64,000 nucleotides of DNA from positions 124,001 to 188,000 of the forward strand of contig NZ_FUKN01000005.1 in NCBI RefSeq assembly GCF_900163785.1, written 5' to 3'. This stretch comes from Psychrobacter sp. JB385 (lineage in GTDB: Bacteria; Pseudomonadota; Gammaproteobacteria; Pseudomonadales; Moraxellaceae). Every line of letters begins with the position of its first letter. Position 1 is the first letter of the stretch. Made by a program: the position numbers and the translations under genes. Below the pieces are notes generated by a model. That model had not been told where the DNA came from. It saw nothing but the letters and a program-made list of their open reading frames with translations, and did not search any database. Below are positions 54,841-64,000 of the stretch, piece after piece.

Positions 54841-55926
54841 ATGCCGATTATGCCAAATACGTTAAACAATGAGTCAAACACTTATAGCTATACCCAGTCT
54901 TACGCGCATTTGGTGACTGAGCGTCATGCAATGGTCAGACCGCATACCCATCATCCTTATCAGCTTGGTGCCAGTCTTTATATGCCTGCAACGCGCCAAG
55001 ACATTTGGCAAGTCATCACGCGTGAAAAACTGCCAACGATTAATAGCATTATCATTTGCCTAGAAGATGCAGTCAGTCATAATGATGTCGAATTGGCACT
55101 CGAACGCTTGCAAGTATTGCTCCAGACATGGACCACGCATATAGACAGTATTAATAATCCATCAAAACAAAATAACCTTCAATCAAAGCAGCAAGCGCAA
55201 CATCCGACTCGGCCACTGGTATTTATTCGTCCACGTAATCCGGCCATGCTGCAACAGCTGGCTGATTATGCCAATATCGACCTGATTGATGGTTTTGTCA
55301 TGCCAAAAGTCGATATGTGTAGCTTGTCCAATTGGCGCATGGCTTGTCAGAACCTGAGCGCCGATCAATTGCTCATGCCAACCCTTGAAACCGCTGCACT
55401 TTTTGATCCGCATCATAACCAAGAGCTGGCCATTGCGTTCAAAGAAGCGTTCAACCAGCCCGTTTTTGCACTGCGTATCGGTGGTAATGATTTATTTGCC
55501 ACGCTGCGCCTGCGTCGTCCAAAAAACAGCATCGTTTATGATACCCCTATCGGCACCCTTGCTTATCAGTTACTTGGCTGCTTTGTGCCGCATGGTTTTT
55601 ATTTGACAGCGCCGGTGTTTGAGTATTTGGATCAGCCAACGCTGTTTATGCAAGAGCTGACTCATGATGTCAGTTTGGGATTGGTCGGTAAGACCGTTAT
55701 TCATCCAAGCCAAATTGCATTGGTACAGCAAGCGTATCGCGTACCGTCGAGCGTTTTAGATGAGGCGCAAGCAATACTTCATAGTGAGGCCAAGGCTGTG
55801 TTCAAATACAACAACACCATGCTTGAACCTGCCACCCATCGTGCTTGGGCAACTGAGATCGTAAATCGCGCTGAAGTGTTTGGCAAAGTAGACGACGGTA
55901 GTATCGACTATATTTCAGGCCTCTAG
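54841..55926 (+). CDS. HpcH/HpaI aldolase or citrate lyase beta-like protein
   Basis: 361 residues of the HpcH/HpaI/CitE superfamily of TIM-barrel, metal-dependent C-C lyases. Seen: the N-terminal strand with SLYMPATRQ, the acidic metal motif IIICLEDAVSHND, the LVFIRPRNPAML segment, and the late GGNDLFATLRLRRP and IHPSQIALVQQAY. It is the last gene of the Ter biosynthetic run and stops before a strong terminator. Substrate not known; it may cleave or condense a short acid onto the metabolite. Confidence 0.87.
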   Translation: MPIMPNTLNNESNTYSYTQSYAHLVTERHAMVRPHTHHPYQLGASLYMPATRQDIWQVITREKLPTINSIIICLEDAVSHNDVELALERLQVLLQTWTTHIDSINNPSKQNNLQSKQQAQHPTRPLVFIRPRNPAMLQQLADYANIDLIDGFVMPKVDMCSLSNWRMACQNLSADQLLMPTLETAALFDPHHNQELAIAFKEAFNQPVFALRIGGNDLFATLRLRRPKNSIVYDTPIGTLAYQLLGCFVPHGFYLTAPVFEYLDQPTLFMQELTHDVSLGLVGKTVIHPSQIALVQQAYRVPSSVLDEAQAILHSEAKAVFKYNNTMLEPATHRAWATEIVNRAEVFGKVDDGSIDYISGL

Positions 55927-55955
55927 CCGTTACCTACTGACACATCTAATGATAT

Positions 55956-55993
55956 AAAAAGACCACTATCACATAAAGATAGTGGTCTTTTTT
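55956..55993 (+). terminator. Terminator of the Ter biosynthetic module
   Basis: A perfect 15-bp stem (55956-55970 with 55978-55992), ACATAAA loop and a T-run, 30 bp past the HpcH-type stop. Confidence 0.92.
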
Positions 55994-56315
55994 ATCAAAA
56001 TAATATCAATCACCCTCTTAAATATCTTCTATCAAAGTGCCGCATCATCCAATCGATTTGCTTGATCCTTGCAATATTATCGTATGACCGAAATTTTGAA
56101 TAACGATACATATTGAGATTGTCGTACGAAATACCTGTGCTCATTTATCGTATTTAACCGATGCTGGAATGTGTCTTAAGCGCTCACAAAACCGACTTTC
56201 ATCATCATAGCAAGCTGCTATAGTAATGAGCACTGAGCGTCTTTTTGTCATTAATTTTCGTCTGTTAGCTTCAAATCATTATGTTAAAAAATCATTAAAA
56301 ATAAGGAAATATAGG
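55994..56315 (+). other. Intergenic region before the enoyl-CoA hydratase gene
   Basis: About 320 bp with no gene seen. An in-frame upstream extension of the hydratase from 56226 exists but looks non-coding. The region holds the promoter of that gene. Confidence 0.45.
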
Positions 56316-57113
56316 ATGTCACACTCTCTTGTCGAGTATCAAAGCGAAAATCACATCGCTACTATCACCATGAACGATCCCAAAACCCTGAATGCGTTTA
56401 GCACCCCATTAAAAAACGCGATGATGGAAGCACTTAACAAAGCTGATGAGGACGCAGAGATACGCGTCATCATACTACAGGGTGCAAACAATAATTTCTC
56501 TAGTGGTGGTCACATTGGTGAAATGCTTGAAAACGGTATGGAATCTGAAGCCTTGGTTGCTAAACTTGATTTTATGCTGAGAGAAGTGGCAGAGATTAGC
56601 CTGAAGCTGCGCAATATCCACAAACCAATTATCGCAAAACTAGAAGGCGCAGTGGCAGGTGCTGGTATGAACTTAGCACTGACTTGTGACTTTCGTATCG
56701 CCAGCGAGAATGCGAAGTTTGTTCAAGCGTTTGTCAATATTGGTCTCATTCCAGATGCAGGCGGTATCTACTTATTGAATCAATTGATTGGCGCGGCAAA
56801 GACGACTGAATTGGTTATGCTCGGTGATAAGCTCAAAGCCGATGATATGGCGCGATTAAATGTGGTCAATACGGTTGTCAGTGCTGATGCGATAGATGCA
56901 AGCGTTCACGCACTAGCCACGCGCTTGAGCAATCTACCTGGCAAGGCATTGGCCTCTATGAAACACATGATCAATGTACATGCATTTGGCGGATTGAACG
57001 AAGCGCTCGACATGGAAGTTGAACAACAAAACATGATGGCAGTGACAGAGGATTTCAAAGAAGGGATTACTGCTTTCATGGAGAAGCGCAAACCCGTGTA
57101 TCGAGGCAAGTAA
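56316..57113 (+). CDS. Enoyl-CoA hydratase/isomerase family protein
   Basis: 265 residues of the crotonase superfamily, which act on acyl-CoA thioesters. The oxyanion-hole segments are NNNFSSGGHIGEML and the AGAGMNLALTCDFRIASEN region, with the catalytic-side stretch LIPDAGGIYLLNQLIGAAKTTELVMLG split as LIPDAGGIYLLNQL and GAAKTTELVMLGDK. An aspartate replaces the second glutamate used by true hydratases, as in several isomerase members, so the exact reaction is open. Ribosome site AAGGAAATATAGG precedes the ATG at 56316. It ends before a terminator. Confidence 0.85.
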   Translation: MSHSLVEYQSENHIATITMNDPKTLNAFSTPLKNAMMEALNKADEDAEIRVIILQGANNNFSSGGHIGEMLENGMESEALVAKLDFMLREVAEISLKLRNIHKPIIAKLEGAVAGAGMNLALTCDFRIASENAKFVQAFVNIGLIPDAGGIYLLNQLIGAAKTTELVMLGDKLKADDMARLNVVNTVVSADAIDASVHALATRLSNLPGKALASMKHMINVHAFGGLNEALDMEVEQQNMMAVTEDFKEGITAFMEKRKPVYRGK

Positions 57114-57120
57114 CATCATA

Positions 57121-57150
57121 AAAAAGGCTGCTCATAAGGCGGCCTTTTTT
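57121..57150 (+). terminator. Terminator after the enoyl-CoA hydratase gene
   Basis: An 11-bp stem with one G-T pair (AAAAAGGCTGC against GCGGCCTTTTT), 7-nt loop and T-run. Confidence 0.85.
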
Positions 57151-57170
57151 ATCGTTTTTAATATGATTGC

Positions 57171-57626
57171 TCAAGAGTTTTCTACTTGAGAAGACAGTGG
57201 TTTATATTCATAAGGTAAGGTAAATATCTTGTCAAAAATTAAAGTAAACGTAAAAGTATAGACTAAGAAAAATAGCAGTAGCGCTACTTCCATCATAAAG
57301 GCTTTTACCAAACCAACATCGTACCAAATCATGTAGAGTGGCAAGCAAATCAACACCAGCCCACCTTCAAAACCAAACGCATGAGCACTGCGTATCCACA
57401 GAGTACGATTTACAATGCGGCGGCGACGCTCCCATGCTTCAAAAGCAGTGTTATATATAAAGTTCCAAATAACGGCTGCCAGAGAGACCATCATCGCGAC
57501 AGGCAACGATTCTGACGCATCGCTGTTGCTGAGTTGCATTAATACAAAGGTAGACAAGATGATTGCGACAATCTCGAACACAACCACATAGACAATGCGG
57601 CGTTTGAGTGGGGATAAGAAGATCAT
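57171..57626 (-). CDS. PACE-family (AceI-like) efflux protein
   Basis: 151-residue inner-membrane protein of the proteobacterial antimicrobial compound efflux family, whose best-known member exports chlorhexidine in Acinetobacter. Four hydrophobic segments, in the tandem two-helix layout of the family, with WNFIYNTAFEAWERRRR between repeats and IRSAHAFGFEGGLVL in the second. The acidic residue in FEIVAIILST of helix 1 is the position important in AceI. The ATG at 57626 is preferred over a TTG at 57641. The usual divergent LysR-type regulator is not seen next to it. Confidence 0.88.
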   Translation of the reverse strand: MIFLSPLKRRIVYVVVFEIVAIILSTFVLMQLSNSDASESLPVAMMVSLAAVIWNFIYNTAFEAWERRRRIVNRTLWIRSAHAFGFEGGLVLICLPLYMIWYDVGLVKAFMMEVALLLFFLVYTFTFTLIFDKIFTLPYEYKPLSSQVENS

Positions 57627-57664
57627 TAACCAAGACTCCAAAGCACCTGTATTTAAACAGCAAA

Positions 57665-57826
57665 GTGCGTATCAAAGTATCGGTCCGTCCCGAGTTAGAA
57701 AAGATAAAGGAAGTGCAGAGCCACGGTTTCCGCCTGCACTTGTATTATACACAAGATAACTGGGAAAATCAGTTAGTACATTTATACAGACGTAAACAGA
57801 TTTATCAAAAGCCGACCTTATCCTAG
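57665..57826 (+). pseudogene. Possible gene fragment next to the PACE gene
   Basis: A 53-codon frame reading VRIKVSVRPELEKIKEVQS and continuing with LHLYYTQDNWENQL and HLYRRKQIYQKPT looks protein-like in composition and codon use, but no family is recognised. It lies in the spacer where a regulator would be expected and reads away from the efflux gene. It may be a real short protein, or the leftover end of a decayed gene. Confidence 0.25.
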
Positions 57827-57832
57827 GCCAGA

Positions 57833-58276
57833 CTATTTTGCTGGTGGGCCCCATTGATTGGATTCAGGCTTAGTATCATTAGCACAAAATACAAGAAACA
57901 CAATGCCGCCTATCAGTGGTATTAAGGATATTAAAAACCACCATCCTGAGCGACCCGTATCATGTAACCTACGAATACCAACAGCAATACTGGGTAAAGC
58001 AATACCAAGCGCTACAACTATATATACAGGCCCTGTTTCTGCGTCAAAAATAATTGCATCTATTATCATCGCAAAAATTGCCAAGATCATATATACCAAA
58101 GAAAAATACCAAAACTCTTTACGGCGTGCCCGACCAGAGAAATTGACATAGTTTCTTATGCACTTTTTGAACCAATCAATGATTCCATAGTTTTCTTCAG
58201 CATTGTGATTGCCCGTAGTCATATTTTTTGGTAATGGTGGCGGGGTCGTTTTATCAAGCTTAATATTATTTTCCAT
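57833..58276 (-). CDS. DUF805-family membrane protein
   Basis: 147 residues. The N-terminus is proline-rich and cytoplasmic, followed by the DUF805 signature NFSGRARRKEFWYFSL and RRLHDTGRSGWWFLISLIP, with three to four hydrophobic segments. Function of the family is unknown. The ATG at 58276 is preceded by a moderate ribosome-site sequence. It reads the same way as the PACE gene, separated by about 200 bp. Confidence 0.87.
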   Translation of the reverse strand: MENNIKLDKTTPPPLPKNMTTGNHNAEENYGIIDWFKKCIRNYVNFSGRARRKEFWYFSLVYMILAIFAMIIDAIIFDAETGPVYIVVALGIALPSIAVGIRRLHDTGRSGWWFLISLIPLIGGIVFLVFCANDTKPESNQWGPPAK

Positions 58277-58398
58277 AGGGCTTATTATCTCAGGCGTGAA
58301 AAGTAGAAATCGTCATTGCAAATTATCAACAATTAGCTTTGATTATAGATACTCAATAAAAGTTTGTAAATGAATACTAGTTTTCTTAGAGTCATCAA

Positions 58399-58438
58399 TA
58401 AAAAACCCCGCATCATGACGATACGGGGTTTTCTTATT
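58399..58438 (-). terminator. Terminator after acnB
   Basis: AAAACCCCG (58402-58410) pairs with CGGGGTTTT (58424-58432), with partial pairing of the inner bases. Minus-strand reading ends in a T-run, about 45 bp beyond the acnB stop. Confidence 0.8.
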
Positions 58439-58482
58439 TTTAAGTATAAAGCTCTTAATTTTAAAAGCTTATGTACTCAAGA

Positions 58483-61086
58483 TTAGCTCAACTGAGCAAC
58501 ATTGATCTTGTCTGCTTCTTCCGTATAGTCTTCCATACGGTCGAAGTTCATGTATTGATACACTTCATCGCCCATGCTGTTTAGCATGCCAGCGTACTGC
58601 TGATACTCATCGTTAGTCGGCAGTTTACCAAGTACCGCTGCAACTGCTGCAAGCTCTGCAGAAGCCAGATATACGTTAGCGCCTTGACCCAGACGGTTCG
58701 GAAAGTTACGAGTTGAGGTCGATACCGCAGTAGATTTTGGTGCGATACGTGCTTGGTTACCCATACATAGTGAACAACCTGGCATTTCAGTACGAGCGCC
58801 GGCTTGAGCGTAGATGTTGTAGTAACCTTCTTCCATCAACTGGCGTGCATCCATCTTGGTCGGTGGTGCAATCCATAGACGAGTCTTGAGGCTACCTGCT
58901 GGTACGTCTTGTAGCAATTTACCAGCGGCGCGGAAGTGACCAATGTTGGTCATACATGAACCAATGAATACTTCATCAATGGTATCACCGGCCACGTCTG
59001 CCAAAGTCTTGGCATCATCTGGATCGTTCGGGCAGCAAAGGATAGGCTCTTTGATCTCGCTCATATCGATAGTGATGTCGATAGCATATTCAGCATCATC
59101 ATCAGCACGCATGAGGCTTGGGTTAGCCAACCACTCTTGCATTTGCTCAACACGGCGGCTGATCGTACGTGCATCGCCATAGCCTTCTGAAATCATCCAC
59201 TTAAGCAGCGTGATGTTTGAGTTTAGGTACTCAGTCACTGATGCTTCAGATAAAGTGATGGTACAGCCAGCCGCACTACGCTCAGCTGAGGCATCAGATA
59301 ATTCAAACGCCTGCTCAGCGGTCAAATCTTCTAGACCTTCGATTTCAAGAATACGGCCGTTGAACTCGTTGATTTTGCCTTTCTTATCAACGGTCAAGTA
59401 GCCTTCTTTGATCGCTTGATAAGGGATCGCATGTACTAGGTCACGCAAGGTGATACCAGGCTGACGCTCACCGACAAAGCGGACGCGAACAGACTCAGGC
59501 ATATCAAGCGGCATCACACCAGTCGCAGCTGCGAAAGCAACCAAGCCAGAACCTGCTGGGAACGAGATACCCATTGGGAAACGAGTATGCGAGTCACCAC
59601 CAGTACCAACAGTATCTGGAAGTAGCATACGGTTCAACCATGAGTGAATGATACCATCACCTGGACGTAAGCTAACGCCGCCACGGTTCATGATAAAGTC
59701 AGGTAATGTGTGCTGAGTCTCAACGTCAACTGGCTTTGGATAAGCCGCCGTATGACAGAATGACTGCATTACTAGGTCTGCTTGGAAACCCAAACATGCC
59801 AAGTCTTTTAGCTCGTCACGGGTCATTGGGCCAGTCGTATCCTGAGAGCCAACGGTGGTCATCTTAGGCTCACAGTACATACCTGGACGTACGCCTTCTA
59901 GGCCACACGCTTTACCAACCATTTTCTGTGCTAGCGTAAAACCTTTACCAGTATCAGCTGGCTCTTCTGGCTTAGCAAACACGTCTGAGTGACCAAGGCC
60001 CATGTACTCACGCGCACGGTTGGTCAAACCACGACCAACGATCAATGGGATACGGCCGCCAGCACGCACTTCATCAAGCAAAGTTGGCGAACTCAAGTTA
60101 AAAGTAGATAGTACTTCATCAGAGTCATGCTTCGTGATTTTGCCTTCGTATGGATAGATGTCAAACACATCGCCCATATTTAGGTTATCAACCGCAACTT
60201 TTTCGATTGGCAATGCGCCAGAATCTTCCATCGTGTTGAAGAAAATCGGAGCGATGTTGTTACCTAGTACTAGACCGCCGCCACGTTTGTTTGGCACGTT
60301 AGGAATGTCTTCGCCCATGAGCCACAATACTGAGTTGGTGGCAGACTTACGGCTAGAACCCGTACCAACCACGTCACCAACATAAGCTAATGGATGGCCT
60401 TTTTCTTTCAATGCTTCGATTTGCTTCATTGGACCAACAACGCCCTCTTCGTCAGCATTGATGCCGTCGCGAGAGTTTTTGTGCATGGCTAATGAATGCA
60501 ATGGGATATCAGGACGGCTCCATGCGTCTTGCGCAGGTGACAAATCATCCGTATTGGTTTCGCCAGTCACTTTGAACGTGGTATATGTCGTTTTTTCTGG
60601 CACAGCATTACGGCTTAAGAACCATTCTGCATCTGCCCAAGATTGAACGACTTCTTTGGCAATAGTATTGCCCGCTTCAGCTTTTTCAGTCACGTCATTG
60701 AACGCGTCAAATACCAATAGCGTTTTCTTCAATGCGTCAGCTGCGTCTTGTGCGACTTCGCTGTCGTCTAGTGCCGCAACCAATGGCTGCACGTTATAGC
60801 CACCTTGCATCGTACCTAAAATTTGAACCGCTTTTTGCTTGCTGATCAATGGTGATGAGGTCTCACCTTTTAAGATAGCTGCCAAAAATGCCGCTTTCAC
60901 GTAAGCTGCTTGGTCAACACCAGCAGGGATACGGTTTTCTAGCAAGTTCATCAAAAATGCATCTTCGCCCGCTGGCGGGTTCTTTAGTAATTCAACCAAC
61001 TCTGCTACTTGTTTTTCGTTCAATGGTAGCGGAACCGTTCCTAGCTCAGCACGTTCTTCGACATGTTTACGATAAGCTTCTAACAC
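58483..61086 (-). CDS. acnB: Aconitate hydratase B
   Basis: Iron-sulfur enzyme converting citrate to isocitrate in the TCA cycle; AcnB can also bind RNA when its cluster is lost. The 867-residue chain shows the HEAT-like N-terminal domain, then the swivel domain, and the cluster cysteines late in the chain, in [15 protein letters not shown] and [13 protein letters not shown]. The start is a GTG giving the family N-terminus [12 protein letters not shown], with GAGGA upstream. Transcribed alone. Confidence 0.95.
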   Translation of the reverse strand: MLEAYRKHVEERAELGTVPLPLNEKQVAELVELLKNPPAGEDAFLMNLLENRIPAGVDQAAYVKAAFLAAILKGETSSPLISKQKAVQILGTMQGGYNVQPLVAALDDSEVAQDAADALKKTLLVFDAFNDVTEKAEAGNTIAKEVVQSWADAEWFLSRNAVPEKTTYTTFKVTGETNTDDLSPAQDAWSRPDIPLHSLAMHKNSRDGINADEEGVVGPMKQIEALKEKGHPLAYVGDVVGTGSSRKSATNSVLWLMGEDIPNVPNKRGGGLVLGNNIAPIFFNTMEDSGALPIEKVAVDNLNMGDVFDIYPYEGKITKHDSDEVLSTFNLSSPTLLDEVRAGGRIPLIVGRGLTNRAREYMGLGHSDVFAKPEEPADTGKGFTLAQKMVGKACGLEGVRPGMYCEPKMTTVGSQDTTGPMTRDELKDLACLGFQADLVMQSFCHTAAYPKPVDVETQHTLPDFIMNRGGVSLRPGDGIIHSWLNRMLLPDTVGTGGDSHTRFPMGISFPAGSGLVAFAAATGVMPLDMPESVRVRFVGERQPGITLRDLVHAIPYQAIKEGYLTVDKKGKINEFNGRILEIEGLEDLTAEQAFELSDASAERSAAGCTITLSEASVTEYLNSNITLLKWMISEGYGDARTISRRVEQMQEWLANPSLMRADDDAEYAIDITIDMSEIKEPILCCPNDPDDAKTLADVAGDTIDEVFIGSCMTNIGHFRAAGKLLQDVPAGSLKTRLWIAPPTKMDARQLMEEGYYNIYAQAGARTEMPGCSLCMGNQARIAPKSTAVSTSTRNFPNRLGQGANVYLASAELAAVAAVLGKLPTNDEYQQYAGMLNSMGDEVYQYMNFDRMEDYTEEADKINVAQLS

Positions 61087-61479
61087 AATAATCGTCCTCG
61101 TCAGTTGGGAATTAGTACATGACGTGGGTAGTCAACATGACAGCCTGCGCCCATGTACCGTATGGAATAATGAGTCGTGCAATCATAGCTTAAAATGCTC
61201 AAAATGTTAATGGCTGAGCTTTGAAAAGGCGCATAATGGGGCCATATTGGACATTTAGCAGAAAAATAGTAGTATCAAAAATATGATTGTCTGCTTTTTT
61301 AAAATGAGCATTTTTCGAATTTGACTCTGGTCAAACAGTTTTTATCACTGATTGCTTGATTTATACCAAAGTAAATACCATATGATAGATATCGTTTTTT
61401 ATCACATACTGCTTTGATAAAAATATGATTTTGCTAAAATAGCGCAGCAATATCCATTTTATTAGCGCAAGGATGCCAC
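61087..61479. other. Intergenic region between acnB and a carboxymuconolactone decarboxylase-like gene
   Basis: About 390 bp between divergent genes, AT-rich. A promoter for the plus-strand gene is seen near 61414-61440. I did not recognise an RNA gene or repeat in the rest. Confidence 0.5.
61414..61440 (+). promoter_or_regulatory. Promoter of the carboxymuconolactone decarboxylase-like gene
   Basis: TTGATA (61414-61419) and an extended -10 TGCTAAAAT (61432-61440) with a 15-bp spacer, 39 bp before the ATG. The -10 form is the same as upstream of queC. Confidence 0.5.
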
Positions 61480-61911
61480 ATGAACGACAACAGGGATACT
61501 GATCTAGATACGAGTATAAACACTACCACCTATTATGAAAATGGTCTAAAGGTTCGTACCGAAGTGATGGGTGAAGCGCATGTCAAACGCTCGCTTGATG
61601 CGGCTACAGGATTTACTCAGCCACTGCAAGACTGGATCATTGAACACGCTTGGGGCAGCACGTGGCAAGATGACTCAGTGTTACCGCGCAAATATCGCTC
61701 ACTGATTACCATTGCCTTTTTAATTGCGCAAAAAAGTCCAAACGAGTTAAAAGGACATATCCGCGGTGCCATCAACAATGGCGCTAGTGTCGCTGAGATT
61801 CGAGAAGTCCTAATGCATAGCTTGCTATACTGCGGTGCGCCTGCCACTCAAGAGGCGTTTCGTGCTGCCATAGAAGCACTGAATGAGTTGAATATCGATA
61901 TTGATATCTAA
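61480..61911 (+). CDS. Carboxymuconolactone decarboxylase-family protein
   Basis: 143 residues, all-helical family whose members include gamma-carboxymuconolactone decarboxylase and AhpD-like thiol peroxidase partners. The core is seen as PRKYRSLITIAFLIAQ, the GHIRGAINNGASVAEIREVL segment, and LLYCGAPATQEAFRAA. The AhpD-type CxxC pair is absent, so the enzyme-like role is closer to the decarboxylase form. No other aromatic-degradation gene is near. The ATG lies 40 bases past the -10 element. Confidence 0.85.
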   Translation: MNDNRDTDLDTSINTTTYYENGLKVRTEVMGEAHVKRSLDAATGFTQPLQDWIIEHAWGSTWQDDSVLPRKYRSLITIAFLIAQKSPNELKGHIRGAINNGASVAEIREVLMHSLLYCGAPATQEAFRAAIEALNELNIDIDI

Positions 61912-62061
61912 AACTAGGCTTTGTGGTAGCGTCATAGTACTCTTAGTCGCATAATGGTTTTGATAGCCGATAGCCTTAATGGCCAGTATTTTTGCAAACG
62001 TAGTCGTTTTAAACACAGAATAATCTTAATCGCATTGATTAAAAATCCGTCTTCAAATTTC

Positions 62062-62070
62062 TGTTATAAT
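62062..62070 (+). promoter_or_regulatory. Extended -10 element of lipA
   Basis: TGTTATAAT at 62062-62070 matches an extended -10 exactly, 73 bp before the lipA ATG. A small hairpin, AACCCTT with AAGGGTT (62105-62126), lies in the leader between it and the ribosome site. Confidence 0.55.
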
Positions 62071-62142
62071 AGCTCAACTCAGAAACCATGCTAATAATTC
62101 CATAAACCCTTATTCTATAAAGGGTTAAGAGATAAATTTATT

Positions 62143-63186
62143 ATGACAACTGCCGTACAAACCCATGTCCCTGCCGCCAAGGCCAAACCTAAAAAGGCTA
62201 TCCAAGGCGAAAAACTGCGTGGCTATGATAAAGTTGCGCGTATCCCAATTAAAGTGATTCCAACCGTTGAGGCTAAGAAAAAGCCTGATTGGATTCGGGT
62301 AAAAATGTCCTCACCTGCTGAAGTTGCTCGTATCAAGGCAACATTGCGTGAGCAAAAGCTTTATACCGTCTGTGAAGAAGCGGCATGCCCTAACTTGCCA
62401 CAGTGCTTCGCTGATGGTACGGCGACCTTTATGATTATGGGTGATATCTGTACACGTCGCTGCCCGTTCTGTGATGTCGGTCATGGTCGCCCTAATGAGC
62501 TAGATAAAGATGAGCCACGTCATACCGCTGAGACAATCCAAGGTCTACAGCTTAAATATGCCGTAATCACCTCTGTCGATCGTGATGATCTTAAAGACGG
62601 CGGAGCTGGACACTTTGTCGAAGTGCTTAACGAATCAAGAGCGCTAAGCCCAAACTGCTTAATTGAAATCCTAGTACCCGATTTCCGTGGTCGTATGGAT
62701 ATTGCGTTGGATTTATTGACAGAGACCGCGCCAGATGTGTTTAACCACAACATCGAAACCGTGCCTCGTCTATACAAAGCCTTCCGTCCAGGTTCTGACT
62801 ATCAGCATTCACTCGACTTGCTTAAGCTTTATAAAGAGCGTCGTCCTGATATCGCGACCAAATGCGGCTTTATGGTTGGTCTTGGCGAGACAGAAGAAGA
62901 GATCTATGCCCTACTCGATGATCTAAAAGCGCATGACGTAGACATGATCACGATTGGTCAGTATCTACAGCCTAGTAAGAACCATGCCCCTGTTGACCGT
63001 TATGTCCATCCAGATGAGTTCCAACGCTATATGGACTACGGCAAAAAGATCGGCTTCTTTAGCATTTGGGCAGGCCCAATGGTACGTTCAAGCTACTTTG
63101 CCGATCGTCAATACTATGGCGAAGATTGCCCAGCCCCTATTCGTAGCAAAAAAGCCTTAGAAGCGGAAGGCAAACTTGGTTGCTGA
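62143..63186 (+). CDS. lipA: Lipoyl synthase
   Basis: Radical SAM enzyme that inserts two sulfurs into octanoyl groups on lipoyl domains such as GcvH. The auxiliary cluster cysteines are in [12 protein letters not shown] and the radical SAM cluster is [10 protein letters not shown]; the late serine ligand is in [10 protein letters not shown]. 347 residues, with a somewhat long basic N-terminus. lipB is not adjacent. Ends before a strong terminator. It is functionally linked to gcvH and gcvP at the other end of the window. Confidence 0.96.
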   Translation: MTTAVQTHVPAAKAKPKKAIQGEKLRGYDKVARIPIKVIPTVEAKKKPDWIRVKMSSPAEVARIKATLREQKLYTVCEEAACPNLPQCFADGTATFMIMGDICTRRCPFCDVGHGRPNELDKDEPRHTAETIQGLQLKYAVITSVDRDDLKDGGAGHFVEVLNESRALSPNCLIEILVPDFRGRMDIALDLLTETAPDVFNHNIETVPRLYKAFRPGSDYQHSLDLLKLYKERRPDIATKCGFMVGLGETEEEIYALLDDLKAHDVDMITIGQYLQPSKNHAPVDRYVHPDEFQRYMDYGKKIGFFSIWAGPMVRSSYFADRQYYGEDCPAPIRSKKALEAEGKLGC

Positions 63187-63224
63187 TAATGGCTCGATAA
63201 TTAATAACCAAGTATAGATAAACG

Positions 63225-63268
63225 AAAAAGGGTGAATAACAGATATCTGCTATTCACCCTTTTTTTGG
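63225..63268. terminator. Terminator between lipA and the TRAP permease gene
   Basis: A long inverted repeat, AAAAAGGGTGAATA (63225-63238) with TATTCACCCTTTTT, and a palindromic centre around CAGATATCTG. It has A- and T-runs on both sides and can serve both convergent genes. Confidence 0.9.
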
Positions 63269-63293
63269 TTTAAAAATCTATGAATATTAGCTA

Positions 63294-64000
63294 CTACACA
63301 CTCACCGTTGGTGTCGGTGCTTTACTTGTCTTCATATTCCATGCAGCAATACCAAGAACGATCACGCCGCCCGCAATACCTGTGGTAATTTCAGGATAAA
63401 TGAGTAACAACGCACCAATAGCTAAGATAACGCGAGTCACCGGATTCATGTCTCCCTTAAAATAGCCTTCCAGTGCGGAGCTTAAGGCAATGACACCCAT
63501 GACTGACGTTACAACAACCGTAATGATATCCACGATCGGCGGCAGTGGGAAATCTTTGGCCGTAACTGCCAGACCTGTTGGATCTATCATAAGCATTGTT
63601 GGGTTATAAATAAACATAAAGGGCACAATAAATCCTGCCAGCGCCAGTTTGAGCGATAAAAACCCAGTTTTCATCGGATCGCCACCGGATATACCAGCAC
63701 CAGCAAAGGCCGCCAAACACACAGGCGGTGTAATGTTAGCAAAAATACCGAAGTAAAATACAAACATGTGCGCTGACAAAATCGGAATATCAAAACCGGC
63801 CAAGGCTGGAGCAGCCATTGTCGCAGTAATAATATAGGCAGGAATAGAGGGCAGCCCCATCCCTAAGACCATAGATGCTAGCATCGTTAGAATAAGCGTA
63901 AAGAACAACGACCCTGCGCCAAGTGTGACGATAGAAGATGTCATTACCGTACCAAAGCTGGTCAAACTCACGACCCCAATGATAATACCCACGACCGCAC
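63294..64000 (-). CDS. TRAP transporter fused permease, C-terminal part (runs off the window)
   Basis: At least 235 residues of a multi-pass inner-membrane permease; the N-terminal part lies beyond the right edge. The stretch MLASMVLGMGLPSIPAYIIT and ANITPPVCLAAFAGAGISGG is typical of the DctM-like half of fused TRAP permeases of the TAXI type. The frame stays open to the window edge and its apparent initial valine (GTG at 63992) is internal. Substrate unknown. The periplasmic binding protein gene would be outside the window. Confidence 0.85.
   Translation of the reverse strand, partial: AVVGIIIGVVSLTSFGTVMTSSIVTLGAGSLFFTLILTMLASMVLGMGLPSIPAYIITATMAAPALAGFDIPILSAHMFVFYFGIFANITPPVCLAAFAGAGISGGDPMKTGFLSLKLALAGFIVPFMFIYNPTMLMIDPTGLAVTAKDFPLPPIVDIITVVVTSVMGVIALSSALEGYFKGDMNPVTRVILAIGALLLIYPEITTGIAGGVIVLGIAAWNMKTSKAPTPTVSV

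Overview
The window looks like a stretch of chromosome from a Psychrobacter species or a close Moraxellaceae relative. This is judged from base composition in the low-to-mid 40s percent GC by eye and from the gene set: a succinyl-type MetZ, LolD beside a single LolC/E-like permease, DusA, a cbb3 oxidase, AcnB, a PACE-type efflux protein and a long ComEC. It was not checked by a database search. No rRNA, tRNA, insertion sequence, prophage or CRISPR array was recognised. Most genes are housekeeping, and many gene ends carry clear stem-loop terminators.

Layout. 1-4.6 kb: glycine cleavage genes gcvH and gcvP with a nitroreductase gene between them. 4.6-16.4 kb: a lipoprotein, a lipase-like hydrolase, rnd, recR and ybaB (both minus strand), metZ, a phospholipase D/cardiolipin synthase-like lipoprotein, an MHS-type transporter, dusA, a CPBP membrane protease and an alpha/beta hydrolase. 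16.5-24.2 kb: sppA, comEC, a DUF2062 protein, a small acidic protein, and lolD with its permease. 24.6-26.1 kb: an unrecognised 324-residue protein and an SCP2-domain protein, convergent on a shared terminator. 26.9-33.0 kb: ccoNOQP, then ccoG and a ccoH/FixH-like gene, preceded by about 840 bp without a gene. 33.1-42.0 kb: ttcA, queC, a small exported CxC protein, a Bcp-type peroxiredoxin, a dihydrolipoamide dehydrogenase-like flavoprotein, an MscS-family channel and rlmKL.

42.2-55.9 kb is the most interesting part: a tellurium-resistance-type (Ter) stress locus. Its first half holds three TerD-family genes, a DUF475 (TerC-like) membrane protein, an AIM24-family protein, a two-domain TerA-like protein and, unexpectedly, a glutaminase gene. 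Its second half reads away from terA and encodes a predicted biosynthetic pathway: ATP-grasp ligase, phosphoribosyltransferase with a TRSP domain, HAD hydrolase, StiP/PELOTA-type phosphoribosyltransferase and HpcH/citrate-lyase-like protein. Family studies predict that such modules make a nucleoside-like metabolite whose structure is unknown. Inside this module, overlapping the genes on both sides, sits an AT-rich gene for a small membrane protein that I do not recognise. It is the best candidate for an undescribed component.

56.2-64 kb: an enoyl-CoA hydratase, a PACE efflux protein, a DUF805 protein, acnB, a carboxymuconolactone decarboxylase-family protein, lipA, and the C-terminal part of a fused TRAP permease that runs off the right edge. 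LipA, GcvH, GcvP and the dihydrolipoamide dehydrogenase-like protein could be linked through lipoylation and glycine cleavage, although they are scattered over the window.
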